From CAZELM01 sp964512995 (GTDB lineage Bacteria > CSSED10-310), in assembly GCA_964512995.1 (NCBI GenBank), contig CAZELM010000010.1, positions 1 through 64,000 of the forward strand: 64,000 nt of DNA. Reading direction: 5' to 3'. The first letter of the stretch is position 1, and every line of letters begins with the position of its first letter. The translations under genes were made by a program, and so were the position numbers. A model generated the notes under the pieces. The model was not told the DNA's origin. It did not search any database and saw nothing but the letters and a program-made list of their open reading frames with translations. Positions 36,785-46,454 of this stretch are shown one piece after another.

Positions 36785-37102
36785 CTAGCCTTTTTTTACA
36801 TCCAGAAATTGGATGCCGACTTCGTAAGTGCTGAATGATACACGGTGACAGTGAATTACACGGGAACGTGTTGTGACCCGGAGTCCTCCTTTCATGATTA
36901 CAACATCAATTTCACTATGGGGAGGCAGGTAATTTTCAATTCGAATCAATGCTCCGTTCATTGACAGATTCACGGAACGCCCTGTCCCGGTGTAAATCCG
37001 ATTGAGCCGATCATTTTGATAGTAATATGTGACATCTGTCTGAATATTTTTTCGCTGATATCTGCGTTGTTGAAAATGTTGTTTTGATTTGTCATCTGTC
37101 AT
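36785..37102 (-). CDS. PilZ domain protein
   Basis: 105 residues from ATG 37102 (GAGGTG upstream); an in-frame TTG at 37114 is less likely. It has the PilZ c-di-GMP site: RRYQRK near the N-terminus and N-L-S-x-N-G (about 57-62), followed by the small barrel. It stands alone with no other domain, so it is a receptor acting on another protein. HD-GYP activity elsewhere in the window would lower its ligand. Confidence 0.87.
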   Translation of the reverse strand: MTDDKSKQHFQQRRYQRKNIQTDVTYYYQNDRLNRIYTGTGRSVNLSMNGALIRIENYLPPHSEIDVVIMKGGLRVTTRSRVIHCHRVSFSTYEVGIQFLDVKKG

Positions 37103-37446
37103 GGTGCACCTCAAAGCTGAAGTAAAGTGCTAGGTGATAGAAGTTTAATATTTTTATCAGGTTTGTGCAAGCAGATTATCCTCATGGAAGCCTCCATCCA
37201 ATCACTCCAAATGGAAATGGTATTTATTTTCAGTATCACAGAACTTGAGAGATGGGTTGAGTGAATCGAGATACTGAATGAGTGTTTTTTTTCGTTCAAT
37301 CGAAATCACTATGTATTGGTAATGGATGATGCATTTGAGTCGAAGCCGATTCGACACTAATGAAAAACAGCGTACCAGTGTATCGGCGTGGTGGACGGTT
37401 TTCTGAAAAATACCGGCTCCAATAGATATATATACTATATTCTTCT

Positions 37447-37474
37447 TGACATATTATCGAACGTCTGTAACTAT
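37447..37474 (+). promoter_or_regulatory. Promoter of the mraZ-ftsZ cluster
   Basis: A perfect -35 TTGACA (37447-37452), a 16-nt spacer and TAACTA (37469-37474; T at 37475 extends it). Transcription would start near 37482, just before the MraZ boxes and about 115 nt before mraZ. Confidence 0.55.
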
Positions 37475-37484
37475 TCCTGAAATG

Positions 37485-37509
37485 CCCAATTTTTCCCGGA
37501 ATTTCCCAA
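37485..37509. promoter_or_regulatory. Predicted MraZ operator (three GGG boxes, 10-bp period)
   Basis: CCC triplets at 37486, 37496 and 37506 are exactly 10 bp apart; on the minus strand they read TGGGA, CGGGA and TGGGC with 5-bp gaps. MraZ is known to bind three direct TGGGN repeats with 5-nt spacers upstream of its own gene. The site abuts the predicted transcription start, fitting repression of the cluster. Confidence 0.7.
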
Positions 37510-37596
37510 AAAATTCGGGAATCAGCAGGGCTTTATGAAGTGTCGTATTGTTGAGGAATAACGCGCAGTGAAAAAGTTGCGTCATCAGGTGATGAG

Positions 37597-38028
37597 ATGG
37601 CCCTCACCGGTGTTGTGAAAAAATCAATTGATTCCAAGGGACGGTTGAGTATACCCAAAAAGATGCGCCGTGTTATTGCTCCGGACGATGATGTGATTGT
37701 GCTGAAATTGGATGGATGCCTTCAGATGTATCCACCAGATGGATGGATAGGTGTGCAAAGCCGGATTGAGCAACTGTCGCCGTTCAAAGAAAAAACACGT
37801 CGATTACAGCGCCTTTGGGGAATGAATGCGGATCAGATAGCACTGGATGCAGAGGGACGGCTGGTATTGACGGAAGATCAGAGGGAGTATGCAAAGATCA
37901 ATAATGATGTTGTTATTATCGGAGCGATCAACAAAGTAGAGATTTGGGCTATGGAAGAATGGCAGAAGATGATCCAAGAGGTACCGAGCCTGGAAGATGT
38001 GGCGAATGAGATTGAGACAGTGGAATAG
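37597..38028 (+). CDS. mraZ: MraZ transcriptional regulator of the division cluster
   Basis: 143 residues, the usual length. Two AbrB-type swapped-hairpin domains are visible as DSKGRLSIPKKMR (about 12-24) and DAEGRLVLTEDQRE (about 88-101), the conserved MraZ signature that makes ring oligomers on DNA. It is first in the cluster, with AGGTGATGAG before the ATG, and its own operator lies upstream, so it probably regulates the ten genes it leads. Confidence 0.96.
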   Translation: MALTGVVKKSIDSKGRLSIPKKMRRVIAPDDDVIVLKLDGCLQMYPPDGWIGVQSRIEQLSPFKEKTRRLQRLWGMNADQIALDAEGRLVLTEDQREYAKINNDVVIIGAINKVEIWAMEEWQKMIQEVPSLEDVANEIETVE

Positions 38029-38063
38029 TTTTACTCGATGGAAGGGAAAGGACTTTTTTTCTG

Positions 38064-39014
38064 ATGAGCCACAATTCTGTGATGGTAGAGGAAATCGTAG
38101 GCTGTTTATGCCGCGCTGTACACGGGATGATCATTGATGGCACATTTGGGCAAGGAGGACATACTGAAGCCATTCTCGAGTCGACACCGGAGGAGGTCAT
38201 CGTTGTTGGTCTGGACAAAGATCCATTAGCCATCCAGGAGGGTTCTCGGCTTCTTGAAAAATATACTAACCGCTTATTTTTGGTGCATGCCAGTTATGGA
38301 AATCCCAGCGACTGGCAGCCGTTACTTCCTGTACAGCCCATTATCGGATTTTTATTGGACTTGGGGTTTTCTTCGGTTCAGATGGAATGTATCGGCAGGG
38401 GGTTCTCGTTTGCGGATAATACCGCATTGGATATGCGATTCAATCCTCTTGAGCCGGTTCCCACTGCTGCAGATCTCGTCAATCACTGTTCTCAGGAAGA
38501 ACTCGCGGATATTTTTTTCCATTACGGCGAAGAACGGCATAGCCGGAAACTCAGCCGGGCCATTGTAGAACGACGTTCGGTGCATCAGTTTGAAACCGCA
38601 AGCGATCTGGCTCAATTCATCAATCAGATCATGGAGACTCCATCACGCAGGATTCACCCTGCTACGCGCATTTTTCAAGCGTTGCGCATTGCTGTCAACC
38701 ATGAACTTGAAACACTGGAATCCGGATTGCAGGCTGCTGAATCCGTGCTCGCACCCAATGGTCATATTGCAGTGATATCGTTTCATTCCCTCGAAGACCG
38801 GATCGTGAAGCGGTTCTTCATGAAAAAATCCGGTCTATGCCAATGCCCACCAAATATACCGGTCTGTGTATGCAACCCGAATGCCCGGTTACAGATAATC
38901 ACCCGGCATCCCATCACACCGAGTGAAACAGAAATTGCTCGAAATCCTCGCGCCCGTTCAGCCAAATTACGATGTGCAAAAAAAACGGGCAGCTATGGAG
39001 GTTTACATATATGA
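38064..39014 (+). CDS. rsmH: 16S rRNA (cytosine1402-N4)-methyltransferase
   Basis: 316 residues. It shows HNSVMVEEIVGCL, the SAM loop DGTFGQGGHT, LLDLGFSSVQ, the FSF-x-DN-x-x-LDMR block, RIHPATRIFQALRIAVNHEL and FHSLEDRIVKRFF, together diagnostic for RsmH (MraW). It methylates 16S rRNA C1402 at the P site. The stop overlaps ftsL as ATGA. Confidence 0.97.
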   Translation: MSHNSVMVEEIVGCLCRAVHGMIIDGTFGQGGHTEAILESTPEEVIVVGLDKDPLAIQEGSRLLEKYTNRLFLVHASYGNPSDWQPLLPVQPIIGFLLDLGFSSVQMECIGRGFSFADNTALDMRFNPLEPVPTAADLVNHCSQEELADIFFHYGEERHSRKLSRAIVERRSVHQFETASDLAQFINQIMETPSRRIHPATRIFQALRIAVNHELETLESGLQAAESVLAPNGHIAVISFHSLEDRIVKRFFMKKSGLCQCPPNIPVCVCNPNARLQIITRHPITPSETEIARNPRARSAKLRCAKKTGSYGGLHI

Positions 39015-39289
39015 TCTGGCAAAAGCTCATTTGGACACTCACCATTCTGGCGATCTGGATAGTTTCATTGATACTGGTGGAATCCTCCGCCAAACAAACT
39101 CAATTGGGATATCAACTTCATCAATTGCAGTCCCAAAAGGAAGTTTTACTCGAAGAAAACCTGAGGCTTCGCAGCGAAATCGCGACATTGTACGATCTGG
39201 AAAAAGCCGAAGAATATGGGAATCAATCCCATTTTCAATTGGTTAAACCGGATGATATCGAAATTATCGAGGAAGGTACAATGCCATGA
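39011..39289 (+). CDS. ftsL: FtsL-like division protein
   Basis: 92 residues from ATG 39011, with GGAGG upstream and ATGA overlap with rsmH; the open frame starting at 38972 would overlap more. There is a short cytoplasmic tail, one membrane span (about 8-28) and a periplasmic leucine-zipper coiled coil (QLHQLQSQKEVLLEENLRLRSEI in part). Sequence is not conserved in this family, so the call rests on size, topology and position between rsmH and ftsI. Confidence 0.82.
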   Translation: MIWQKLIWTLTILAIWIVSLILVESSAKQTQLGYQLHQLQSQKEVLLEENLRLRSEIATLYDLEKAEEYGNQSHFQLVKPDDIEIIEEGTMP

Positions 39290-40938
39290 ATCGAAGGATA
39301 TGGATGGCGGGTATTGCGGGGACCAGTCTGATGACGTTGATCGCCATCCGTTTGATACATCTTCAGATATTTCAGGGAGCCAAATTTGCGAAAGCCGCCT
39401 TCTATGAACATTACCGGCTTGTTGAGCGCCATGGCCGGAGAGGCTCCATCTTTGACTGTCAAGGTCGATTATTAGCAGTCAGCCTGGCCTGTGACTCTTT
39501 ATATGCCGATCCAAAACAGATAGAAGATACAGTGCAGTTGGCAAACACGCTATCTCGTATTCTGGGAGATGCTCCTGAACGTTATTTAGAGCGTTTGTCC
39601 CGAAAAGATCGCAGGTTTGTCTGGCTTTATCGAAATATGACGCCAACTCAATCAGATGCCCTTCAGCAGTCCACTGGGAAAGGCATCTACTTTCGGAAAG
39701 AACGCTTCCGCTATTATCCAGCCGGTACAGAGACTGCGTGCATTGTTGGGATTTCCAGCATCGATGGGGATGGGCTCGAAGGTATTGAACAATCGGCCAA
39801 CAGCATTCTGACCGGAAAGACGGGTCATGAGCTGGTTTCGCAAGATGGGTTATCGCGTCCGTACGGAGCGGAAGATTTGATTCTGTCTGAATCAGAAGAT
39901 GGAAAAGACATCACCCTGACGATAGATCTGGGCATCCAGCATTATGTTTCAGTCGAATTGAGAAAAATCATGGAGGAAGAACACGCGCAATGGGGAGCGG
40001 TCGTGGTCATCGATCCTCGGAATGGCGAGATTATCGCGATGGTCAGTGAACCTCATTTTGATCCCAACAACTATGAAAACACCACGCCAGAGATGCGGAG
40101 AAACCGATGTCTCTCCCAGTTGGTGGAGCCCGGTTCGACGTTCAAAGCGATTACATTTGCGGCTGCATTAAGCAACGGTTTTCTCGATCCAACCGAAACG
40201 ATCGATTGCCTGAATGGCTCTATTCGGATTGGCAACACGAAATATTCCGACTGGAAACCATTCGGACTGCTGACTGCCGCCGATGTCCTTGTAAACTCAT
40301 CCAATGTGGGCACGATTCGAATCGGGCAGCGCGTGGGAGGTCTGAAACTGGCCAATTCTGCGCAACGTTTTGGATTCGGAGAGAACATTATGCCGTTTTT
40401 TCAGTCGAATCAAATGGGTTATATTCGAACCGAAGCCGCTGCCCGGCCTGCGAGTAATGCCTCTCTTTCGATCGGGTATGGGCTGGCAGTTACACCGATT
40501 CAACTGGCTGCGGCGTATGCGATATTTGCGGCTCAAGGCATGAAAGTCCCTCCCAAAATCATTCATGGTCAACAGACCGATATTCCGGTGCGCGTCCTTG
40601 AACCTGAGATTGCAGAAACGATGAAAACACTTCTGCACCAAGTCATTGTTCGCGGTACCGGTAAGCTCGCGGAACCGACTTACTACACTGCAGCGGGTAA
40701 AACAGGCACTGCCAGACGATACGATCCGTTGGAGGGCCGTTATGACGCCAACCGGGTCACGTGCGTGTTCGCAGGATTCGCTCCCGTCGATAACCCTCGC
40801 ATCGCTGTCGGCATTGTGATCGATGATCCACAGGAACATCAATGGGCCAGTAAAGTCACCGCACCCCTTTTTGCTCGAATCGTTGATCGAACACTCCGAT
40901 ATCTTGGCGTGACTCCACAAGAAAAGGTAAACCCATGA
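39286..40938 (+). CDS. ftsI: Septal peptidoglycan transpeptidase (class B PBP)
   Basis: 550 residues. An N-terminal membrane anchor (about 5-25) leads to the dimerisation region with RRGSIFDCQGRLLA and the transpeptidase domain with S284-T-F-K287, S338-S-N340 and K472-T-G-T475. No PASTA domains are present. It cross-links septal wall in the periplasm with FtsW. Its ATG overlaps ftsL by 4 nt. Confidence 0.95.
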   Translation: MNRRIWMAGIAGTSLMTLIAIRLIHLQIFQGAKFAKAAFYEHYRLVERHGRRGSIFDCQGRLLAVSLACDSLYADPKQIEDTVQLANTLSRILGDAPERYLERLSRKDRRFVWLYRNMTPTQSDALQQSTGKGIYFRKERFRYYPAGTETACIVGISSIDGDGLEGIEQSANSILTGKTGHELVSQDGLSRPYGAEDLILSESEDGKDITLTIDLGIQHYVSVELRKIMEEEHAQWGAVVVIDPRNGEIIAMVSEPHFDPNNYENTTPEMRRNRCLSQLVEPGSTFKAITFAAALSNGFLDPTETIDCLNGSIRIGNTKYSDWKPFGLLTAADVLVNSSNVGTIRIGQRVGGLKLANSAQRFGFGENIMPFFQSNQMGYIRTEAAARPASNASLSIGYGLAVTPIQLAAAYAIFAAQGMKVPPKIIHGQQTDIPVRVLEPEIAETMKTLLHQVIVRGTGKLAEPTYYTAAGKTGTARRYDPLEGRYDANRVTCVFAGFAPVDNPRIAVGIVIDDPQEHQWASKVTAPLFARIVDRTLRYLGVTPQEKVNP

Positions 40939-42428
40939 AATTATCGCAACTATTATGTGGCATTACCCATTACTCCATTATCGGAGACAGTGATGTGACC
41001 ATCAAAAACATCGTCACCGACTCCAGAAAAATACATAGCGGAGATCTATTCGTGGCATTGCCCGGCGTTTATACCGATGGGCATGCCCATATTGAACAAG
41101 CCATTCAAAATGGAGCGGCAGGGATTGTCGTTCAGGACGCACCGCCCTTGATGGAACGGACTGCCATCCCTGTTATTATCACGGCCAATCCCAGGCAGAT
41201 CCTTGCTCATATCTCCGCTCAGTTTCACGGAAACCCTGCTCAACACCTTCGGATGATTGGAGTCACGGGGACGAACGGGAAGACGACGACAACGTATATG
41301 ATCCAGAGTATTTTCAATACGATGGGCATTTCGTGTGGCGTGATTGGTACGGTTGGAAGCCGATTTGATGATAAGATGATCCCTACTGGAGCGACAACAC
41401 CGGAACCGCCCGAACTTCATCGCCTTCTTGCTCAGATGGTGAGTGGTGGAGTTAAATCTGTTGCAATGGAAGTTTCATCTCATGCACTGGCATGGCATCG
41501 GGTGGAGCCGATACGATTTGATGCGGCGATTTTCACCAATCTGACGCTGGACCATCTCGACTTCCATGGTTCAATGGACAAATATCTCCAGGCAAAACAA
41601 CGTTTATTTCAGATGCTGACACGCTCTGAGGATGGTATGTCCACAGGGATCGCTGTTCTGAACGGAGATGATCCGTCTTCCACAGCAATGGCTCAGGGCA
41701 TACACTCTCAATGCAAAATTTTGAGATTCGGCATCGAGCATTCCACGGATGTATATGCCACCAATCTTTCCTTGACACCCGATGGCAATGCATTTGATCT
41801 GATCAGTCCATGGGGACGGTTCCGGGCATTTGTTCCAATCCCCGGCCGGTACAATATCATGAATGCATTATCCGCTTTCACCACCATTTGTGGATTGGGA
41901 TACCCGGCAGATCAGTCTGCAGCAGCATTATCCAGTATCCGTTCGGTTCCGGGTCGAATGGAGAAAATCGACCACGGACAGCCATTCATGATTGTAGTGG
42001 ATTATGCCCATACTCCGGATGCATTGGAGCATCTCTTGATGACTCTGAAACCTTTGACTGCTGGGCGTTTGATCAGCATCTTTGGCTGTGGTGGAGACCG
42101 GGATCACGTCAAACGGCCCATTATGGGCCGCATTGCAGCAAATTACTCCGACCTGACCATTATTACATCCGACAATCCACGAACCGAAGATCCCATACAT
42201 ATTATAGATGATATTCTGGGAGGTCTGAACGCGGTCTCCAATTATAAAGTCGTTCCGGATCGGCAGATCGCCATTCAGAAAGCCATCACGATCGCCAATC
42301 CCGGTGATACGGTGGTGATTGCAGGAAAGGGTCACGAAGATTATCAGATTATCGGCAGAGAGAAATTTCCGTTTGATGACCGGATTGTAGCTAAAAACGT
42401 TTTAAGGCAGCGAGGCTATGAGGGATGA
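40935..42428 (+). CDS. murE: UDP-MurNAc-tripeptide synthetase
   Basis: 497 residues, three Mur-ligase domains: an N-terminal UDP-binding domain with DSRKIHSGDLFVALPG, the ATP loop GTNGKTTT (about 113-120), the carbamoyl-lysine region near TNLTLDHLDFHGSM, and a C-terminal domain. The D413-N-P-R416 motif is the meso-diaminopimelate selector, so the peptide most likely carries meso-DAP (lysine enzymes have a different word here). Overlaps ftsI by 4 nt. Confidence 0.96.
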   Translation: MKLSQLLCGITHYSIIGDSDVTIKNIVTDSRKIHSGDLFVALPGVYTDGHAHIEQAIQNGAAGIVVQDAPPLMERTAIPVIITANPRQILAHISAQFHGNPAQHLRMIGVTGTNGKTTTTYMIQSIFNTMGISCGVIGTVGSRFDDKMIPTGATTPEPPELHRLLAQMVSGGVKSVAMEVSSHALAWHRVEPIRFDAAIFTNLTLDHLDFHGSMDKYLQAKQRLFQMLTRSEDGMSTGIAVLNGDDPSSTAMAQGIHSQCKILRFGIEHSTDVYATNLSLTPDGNAFDLISPWGRFRAFVPIPGRYNIMNALSAFTTICGLGYPADQSAAALSSIRSVPGRMEKIDHGQPFMIVVDYAHTPDALEHLLMTLKPLTAGRLISIFGCGGDRDHVKRPIMGRIAANYSDLTIITSDNPRTEDPIHIIDDILGGLNAVSNYKVVPDRQIAIQKAITIANPGDTVVIAGKGHEDYQIIGREKFPFDDRIVAKNVLRQRGYEG

Positions 42429-43576
42429 ACGTTGAAGATTATCATGTTCATCATCACCATGCAGATAAATTATTGCTGGTAATCACAGCTATTATTGCCG
42501 GATTCGGCGTATTGATGGTGTATGATGCCAGCGCGGTTTCGGCTGCATTACGGTACAAGTTCGCCAATCAGCATTATTTTCTGACTCGTCAATTTATATG
42601 GTACCTGGTTGGATTGATGGGTCTCCTGGCAGCATCATGGTTTCCGATCGGACGCTATCGCCATTGGATTTTGCCACTCCTGATGATCGTCATCATTCTT
42701 TTGGTGCTTGTACTGATTCCTGGTATCGGTGTTAAAGTGGGAGGAGCCAGACGGTGGCTGCGGATTGGTCCGTTTTCGATTCAGCCGGGTGAGTTCGCCC
42801 GGTTTACACTCGTTGTATATCTGGCGCATTTCCTTGCACTTAAAAAAGGGCTGCTGAACCGTTTTGTATATGGATTTTTACCTCCGGCGATTATCACTGG
42901 AGCCATGGCGGGCATGCTCGCAGCACAACCCAAATTCAGCTCTGCCGTTCTGATTGTTCTTCTGGCAGCGATAATATTCTTTGTCGCCAAAATCCCGATT
43001 GCTCATCTGGTCATTGCTGCCACCGCCTGCTCCCCCATCGCTCTGCTGGGTATCAATCATTACAGCTACATCACACAGCGTATCGCTGCCTGGCTCAATC
43101 CATCGGAACATTTAAAAGGGATCGCCTTCCAGTCGACTCAGGGTTTGATCGCCATTGGTTCTGGAGGGATTTGGGGAGTCGGACTGGGTCAGGGTCGACA
43201 GAAAATGTTTTATCTTCCGGAATCCCATACGGATTTCATTTTTGCGGTTATTGCGGAAGAGTTGGGATTCCTTGGAGCGATGCTCGTGATTTCGGGATTC
43301 TTCTTTATATTGACTCGAGGAATCCACATTGCTCTGACATCGACGGATACGTTTTCCAAACTTCTGGCCGCAGGACTCACCGCCAGCATCACGCTCCCTG
43401 TGCTGCTCAATTTGATGGTCGCAACCGGACTTTTCCCAGTTACAGGCGTACCTCTTCCATTGATCAGTTTTGGTGGTTCCGCTCTGGTGACGGACATGGT
43501 CACATTGGGATTATTGGCTGGTCTGATCAACTCATCCTCAGCTCCCAGGATCATCAATCAGGAAGAGATCTCATGA
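42425..43576 (+). CDS. ftsW: SEDS glycan polymerase of the septum
   Basis: 383 residues with ten membrane spans. SEDS motifs are clear: KVGGARRWLRIGPFSIQPGEFAR around residue 100-125 and PVTGVPLPLISFGGSALV near the C-terminus, plus the FIFAVIAEELGFLG motif. It polymerises lipid II during division. It precedes murB with an ATGA overlap. The N-terminus begins with a His-rich stretch (HVHHHHAD), which may be chance. Confidence 0.95.
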   Translation: MNVEDYHVHHHHADKLLLVITAIIAGFGVLMVYDASAVSAALRYKFANQHYFLTRQFIWYLVGLMGLLAASWFPIGRYRHWILPLLMIVIILLVLVLIPGIGVKVGGARRWLRIGPFSIQPGEFARFTLVVYLAHFLALKKGLLNRFVYGFLPPAIITGAMAGMLAAQPKFSSAVLIVLLAAIIFFVAKIPIAHLVIAATACSPIALLGINHYSYITQRIAAWLNPSEHLKGIAFQSTQGLIAIGSGGIWGVGLGQGRQKMFYLPESHTDFIFAVIAEELGFLGAMLVISGFFFILTRGIHIALTSTDTFSKLLAAGLTASITLPVLLNLMVATGLFPVTGVPLPLISFGGSALVTDMVTLGLLAGLINSSSAPRIINQEEIS

Positions 43577-44481
43577 CGATTTTGTTTGAACCATACACTG
43601 GTATTTTACAAAAAAATGTCCAGTTGAGCGGATTGACATCCTGGGGAGTCGGTGGTCCGGCCGATTATGTGGCGATTCCGCAGTCCGAAGATGAATTGAT
43701 CACGCTGCTTCATGCCATACGACATGCGGGTCTTCCCTGGATTATTCTTGGGAGAGGCTGCAATACGCTGTTCAGTGACAATGGATTCCGGGGTGTTATC
43801 ATCCGGCTGGGTGGTGAGTTTCTCGAGATTTCGTTCAAAGAGGAACACATTGTGGTCGGAGCCGGGATGTCGCTTCGACAACTGGCAATGGAAGCAGTGC
43901 GTTATTCTTTGACCGGATTGGAGGCGCTGTCCGGAATTCCGGGGACGTGTGGTGCTGCAGCTTTTATGAACGCGGGCGCTTACGGGATCCAGTTCTGGGA
44001 TCTTATCGAAACGGTTTCGTATCTGTCGGCCTCGGGTTATCGGCAGACTCTTGAACCGGGAACCGAGGGATACCGCCGAAGCAGTCTGCCGGAAGGGTGT
44101 ATCATCACTCGGATACATCTTCGGCTGTCCCGCGGCCGGACCGATGATATCCTCAACGACATGCTTCGTTATCGGGAACGGCGGCAGTCCGCACAACCAC
44201 TCAATGCCGCTTCAGCAGGCTGTACTTTCAAAAATCCACCGGGTAAGAGCGCTGGAAGATTGATCGATGAATTGGGACTCAAAGGATTAAAGATGGGTGA
44301 TGCGGAGGTTTCTCCCAAACACGCTAATTTCATTATCAATTTGGGCGCTGCCACAGCCCAGAATATCCGTGATGTGATCCGGGAAGTTCGTCATCAGGTC
44401 AAAAGCCATACCGGGATTGGTTTGGATCTGGAAGTCCGCATCTTTGATGAATTTGGCATGCTCATGGACACTGAGGGATGA
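43573..44481 (+). CDS. murB: UDP-N-acetylenolpyruvoylglucosamine reductase
   Basis: 302 residues from ATG 43573, overlapping the ftsW stop as ATGA (a longer open frame from 43171 lies inside ftsW and is rejected). The FAD fold shows GRGCNTLFSDNGFRGVII, GLEALSGIPGTCGAAAFMNAG in part, YRRSSLP, GCTFKNPPGKSAGRLID, and the terminal catalytic Glu in DLEVRIFDEFG. It is a type II MurB by its SAGRLID motif and length. It forms UDP-MurNAc with NADPH. Confidence 0.95.
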   Translation: MTILFEPYTGILQKNVQLSGLTSWGVGGPADYVAIPQSEDELITLLHAIRHAGLPWIILGRGCNTLFSDNGFRGVIIRLGGEFLEISFKEEHIVVGAGMSLRQLAMEAVRYSLTGLEALSGIPGTCGAAAFMNAGAYGIQFWDLIETVSYLSASGYRQTLEPGTEGYRRSSLPEGCIITRIHLRLSRGRTDDILNDMLRYRERRQSAQPLNAASAGCTFKNPPGKSAGRLIDELGLKGLKMGDAEVSPKHANFIINLGAATAQNIRDVIREVRHQVKSHTGIGLDLEVRIFDEFGMLMDTEG

Positions 44482-44482
44482 G

Positions 44483-45223
44483 ATGAGTTTTGAAGTGTTG
44501 ACCATCATCACGATCGTTTTCTTGTGTATTACCGCACTGGGAATGATGCTTTTTGTCACTTATCAGCTTCCCGTTCTTCGATATTCCCAGACCACCCTCA
44601 ATGTCGATGGATTTATGATCGATGAAAATCAGATTCTCCAGCAGGTCGACTCCTATCATGATTGTTTCATGGCATTTTTACCATTGGAGGAGATTGAAAA
44701 AAAATTATCAGTAACTAAGCAGATCAAGCATGTTTCGGTTCACCGGAACTGGCCGAATACCCTGGAGTTGGATATTGTCCTGCATCAGCCATCGATCGTT
44801 GTTGCTGCTGGACGTGTCGCTGTCTATCTCGATAAGGAAGGACATCCTTTTCCGTGCAATGAAGAGCCCATGGGAGATATTCCAGTTTTTGAGGTAATCC
44901 CATCTGACGAGGACAGCGAATTATTGGAGCCCCAAAAAACGTTGACACGTATTTATCAGAGCATCATCCAGATCACGAATATGGAACATCCTGCTTTCAA
45001 GCAGTTTCGACTGATCGATGGAACCTTGAATGGCGAACTCCACTTTCAAAATCCAGAAATGGGCATCTCATTGAGATTACGTAATAATTACCTGGAGTTA
45101 CCTTTGAAACGACTGGAGTATTACTTAAAAACTCATCAATTCTTACCAAATTTTGAATACGATCTGAGATTTTCAAACACGCTCATCATTCGGGATCGAG
45201 AAGGAGATGTTACTTGTGGCTGA
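44483..45223 (+). CDS. ftsQ: Division protein FtsQ/DivIB
   Basis: 246 residues from ATG 44483, one base after the murB stop; the longer open frame starts inside murB. There is one N-terminal membrane span (about 5-27), then a POTRA-like domain (LNVDGFMIDENQILQQV ... IKHVSVHRNWPNTLELDIV, about 40-105) and a beta domain. FtsQ bridges FtsA/Z with FtsL and wall enzymes. The call rests on POTRA pattern and position. Confidence 0.87.
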   Translation: MSFEVLTIITIVFLCITALGMMLFVTYQLPVLRYSQTTLNVDGFMIDENQILQQVDSYHDCFMAFLPLEEIEKKLSVTKQIKHVSVHRNWPNTLELDIVLHQPSIVVAAGRVAVYLDKEGHPFPCNEEPMGDIPVFEVIPSDEDSELLEPQKTLTRIYQSIIQITNMEHPAFKQFRLIDGTLNGELHFQNPEMGISLRLRNNYLELPLKRLEYYLKTHQFLPNFEYDLRFSNTLIIRDREGDVTCG

Positions 45224-46454
45224 GTCGATACGCGTTTCTGCTGGAATGGATCTGGGATCAACCCATCTTTCAATGGCTGTAGTTCAACAACGAAATGATA
45301 ATCTTCCGGAGTTGTTGGGATTCGGTACCGAATCAAGGCGATTTCTGCGAAATGGTAAAGTTGTCAACCTGGAATCCATGCAGATGGCTGTCAATGAATG
45401 TCTGAAACAGATTCAGAAACTGGCAAAAAAGAGTCCTTGTTCGGTCACTGTAAATCTCCCAGTTGTGGAAACACGAAGTGAATCGGGGCACGTTTCTATT
45501 GATATTTCCAAACGGAGAGAAATCAAACGGCAGGACATGATCGATGTGCAATATTCAAAAACGCTGATCGAATCAGAGGACTGGACGCTCATCCATGTGT
45601 TTCCTGAGGAGTATGCCGTGGATGAACAGGGGGGGTTATCTTCACCGGTCGGAATGAATGGCAAAACAGTACACGCAAACATTCAACAACTTTTTGCTCC
45701 GACTCAACTCGTCGATAATATTATTCACAGCATCCTAAAATCGAAGCTTCAGATCGAGCATCTCGTCATTGAGCCGATTCCGGTATGTGAAGCCTTGATC
45801 ACTCCAGACGAACTGCATTTGGGAATCTGGCTGATTGATATCGGCGGTGAAGTCACTCATATGGCCGGAATACATGATAACCGGATCACCATATTGCCGT
45901 CACTGGCGATCGGCGGCTGCAGCGTCACCTCCGATATTGCGATTGGTTTACGGACAACGATTCGCGATGCCGAGCGGATCAAGGTGCAGTATGGAACAGC
46001 GCTATCCGAACTGGCATCCACTGAAGGCACCATCGAGATCCCGCCGTTGGGTGGAGGAAAATCCGGAGAAAAAATTTCTCCTCATATGCTCACTCAGATC
46101 ATTCAACCCCGAATGGAAGAAATATTTGAAATGGTCGCCGAGCGTTTTCACAATACATTTTCCGCAGATGATTATTCGGGTGGTATTATTTTAAGTGGTG
46201 GAGGGAGTCTGCTCAAAGGAACGAATGAACTTGCCGAAAAATACCTGCAACTCCCCATTATAAAAAGCAATTTACGCGACATTACCGGGTTGGTGGTTCC
46301 CTATCCTGCCCCCCTGACAGCTTCAGCCATTGGATTGGCACTGTATGGCCTTAGATATCCGAAGGTTAAAAAGTGGGGAAATGCTGGAACGAATCCACTG
46401 ACCCGTTTTATGAAGATCATTTTCAGTTGGTTTGGAGGAGACCAAAATCAATGA
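45216..46454 (+). CDS. ftsA: FtsA, actin-like anchor of the Z ring
   Basis: 412 residues from a GTG at 45216, chosen because AAGGAG stands 9 nt upstream; an ATG at 45207 would leave no spacing. It overlaps ftsQ by 8 nt. Motifs: GMDLGSTHLSMAV (phosphate 1), a 1C subdomain near 80-160, LIDIGGEVTHMAG (phosphate 2) and LSGGGSLLKG (adenosine). The C-terminus FMKIIFSWFGG is the amphipathic membrane helix. It links FtsZ to the membrane. Confidence 0.94.
   Translation: MAESIRVSAGMDLGSTHLSMAVVQQRNDNLPELLGFGTESRRFLRNGKVVNLESMQMAVNECLKQIQKLAKKSPCSVTVNLPVVETRSESGHVSIDISKRREIKRQDMIDVQYSKTLIESEDWTLIHVFPEEYAVDEQGGLSSPVGMNGKTVHANIQQLFAPTQLVDNIIHSILKSKLQIEHLVIEPIPVCEALITPDELHLGIWLIDIGGEVTHMAGIHDNRITILPSLAIGGCSVTSDIAIGLRTTIRDAERIKVQYGTALSELASTEGTIEIPPLGGGKSGEKISPHMLTQIIQPRMEEIFEMVAERFHNTFSADDYSGGIILSGGGSLLKGTNELAEKYLQLPIIKSNLRDITGLVVPYPAPLTASAIGLALYGLRYPKVKKWGNAGTNPLTRFMKIIFSWFGGDQNQ

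Larger units (their letters stand above)
37103..37596. other. Divergent regulatory region before the division cluster
   Basis: About 490 bp between the minus-strand PilZ gene and mraZ. The left part is of no clear function. The right part (37447-37520) carries the promoter and operator of the dcw cluster, preceded by a TATATATACTATATTC stretch. Confidence 0.6.

Noticed and set aside
43171..43572. Long upstream extension of murB
   Set aside because: It runs inside ftsW in another frame; the ATG at 43573 has the ATGA overlap seen elsewhere in the cluster.
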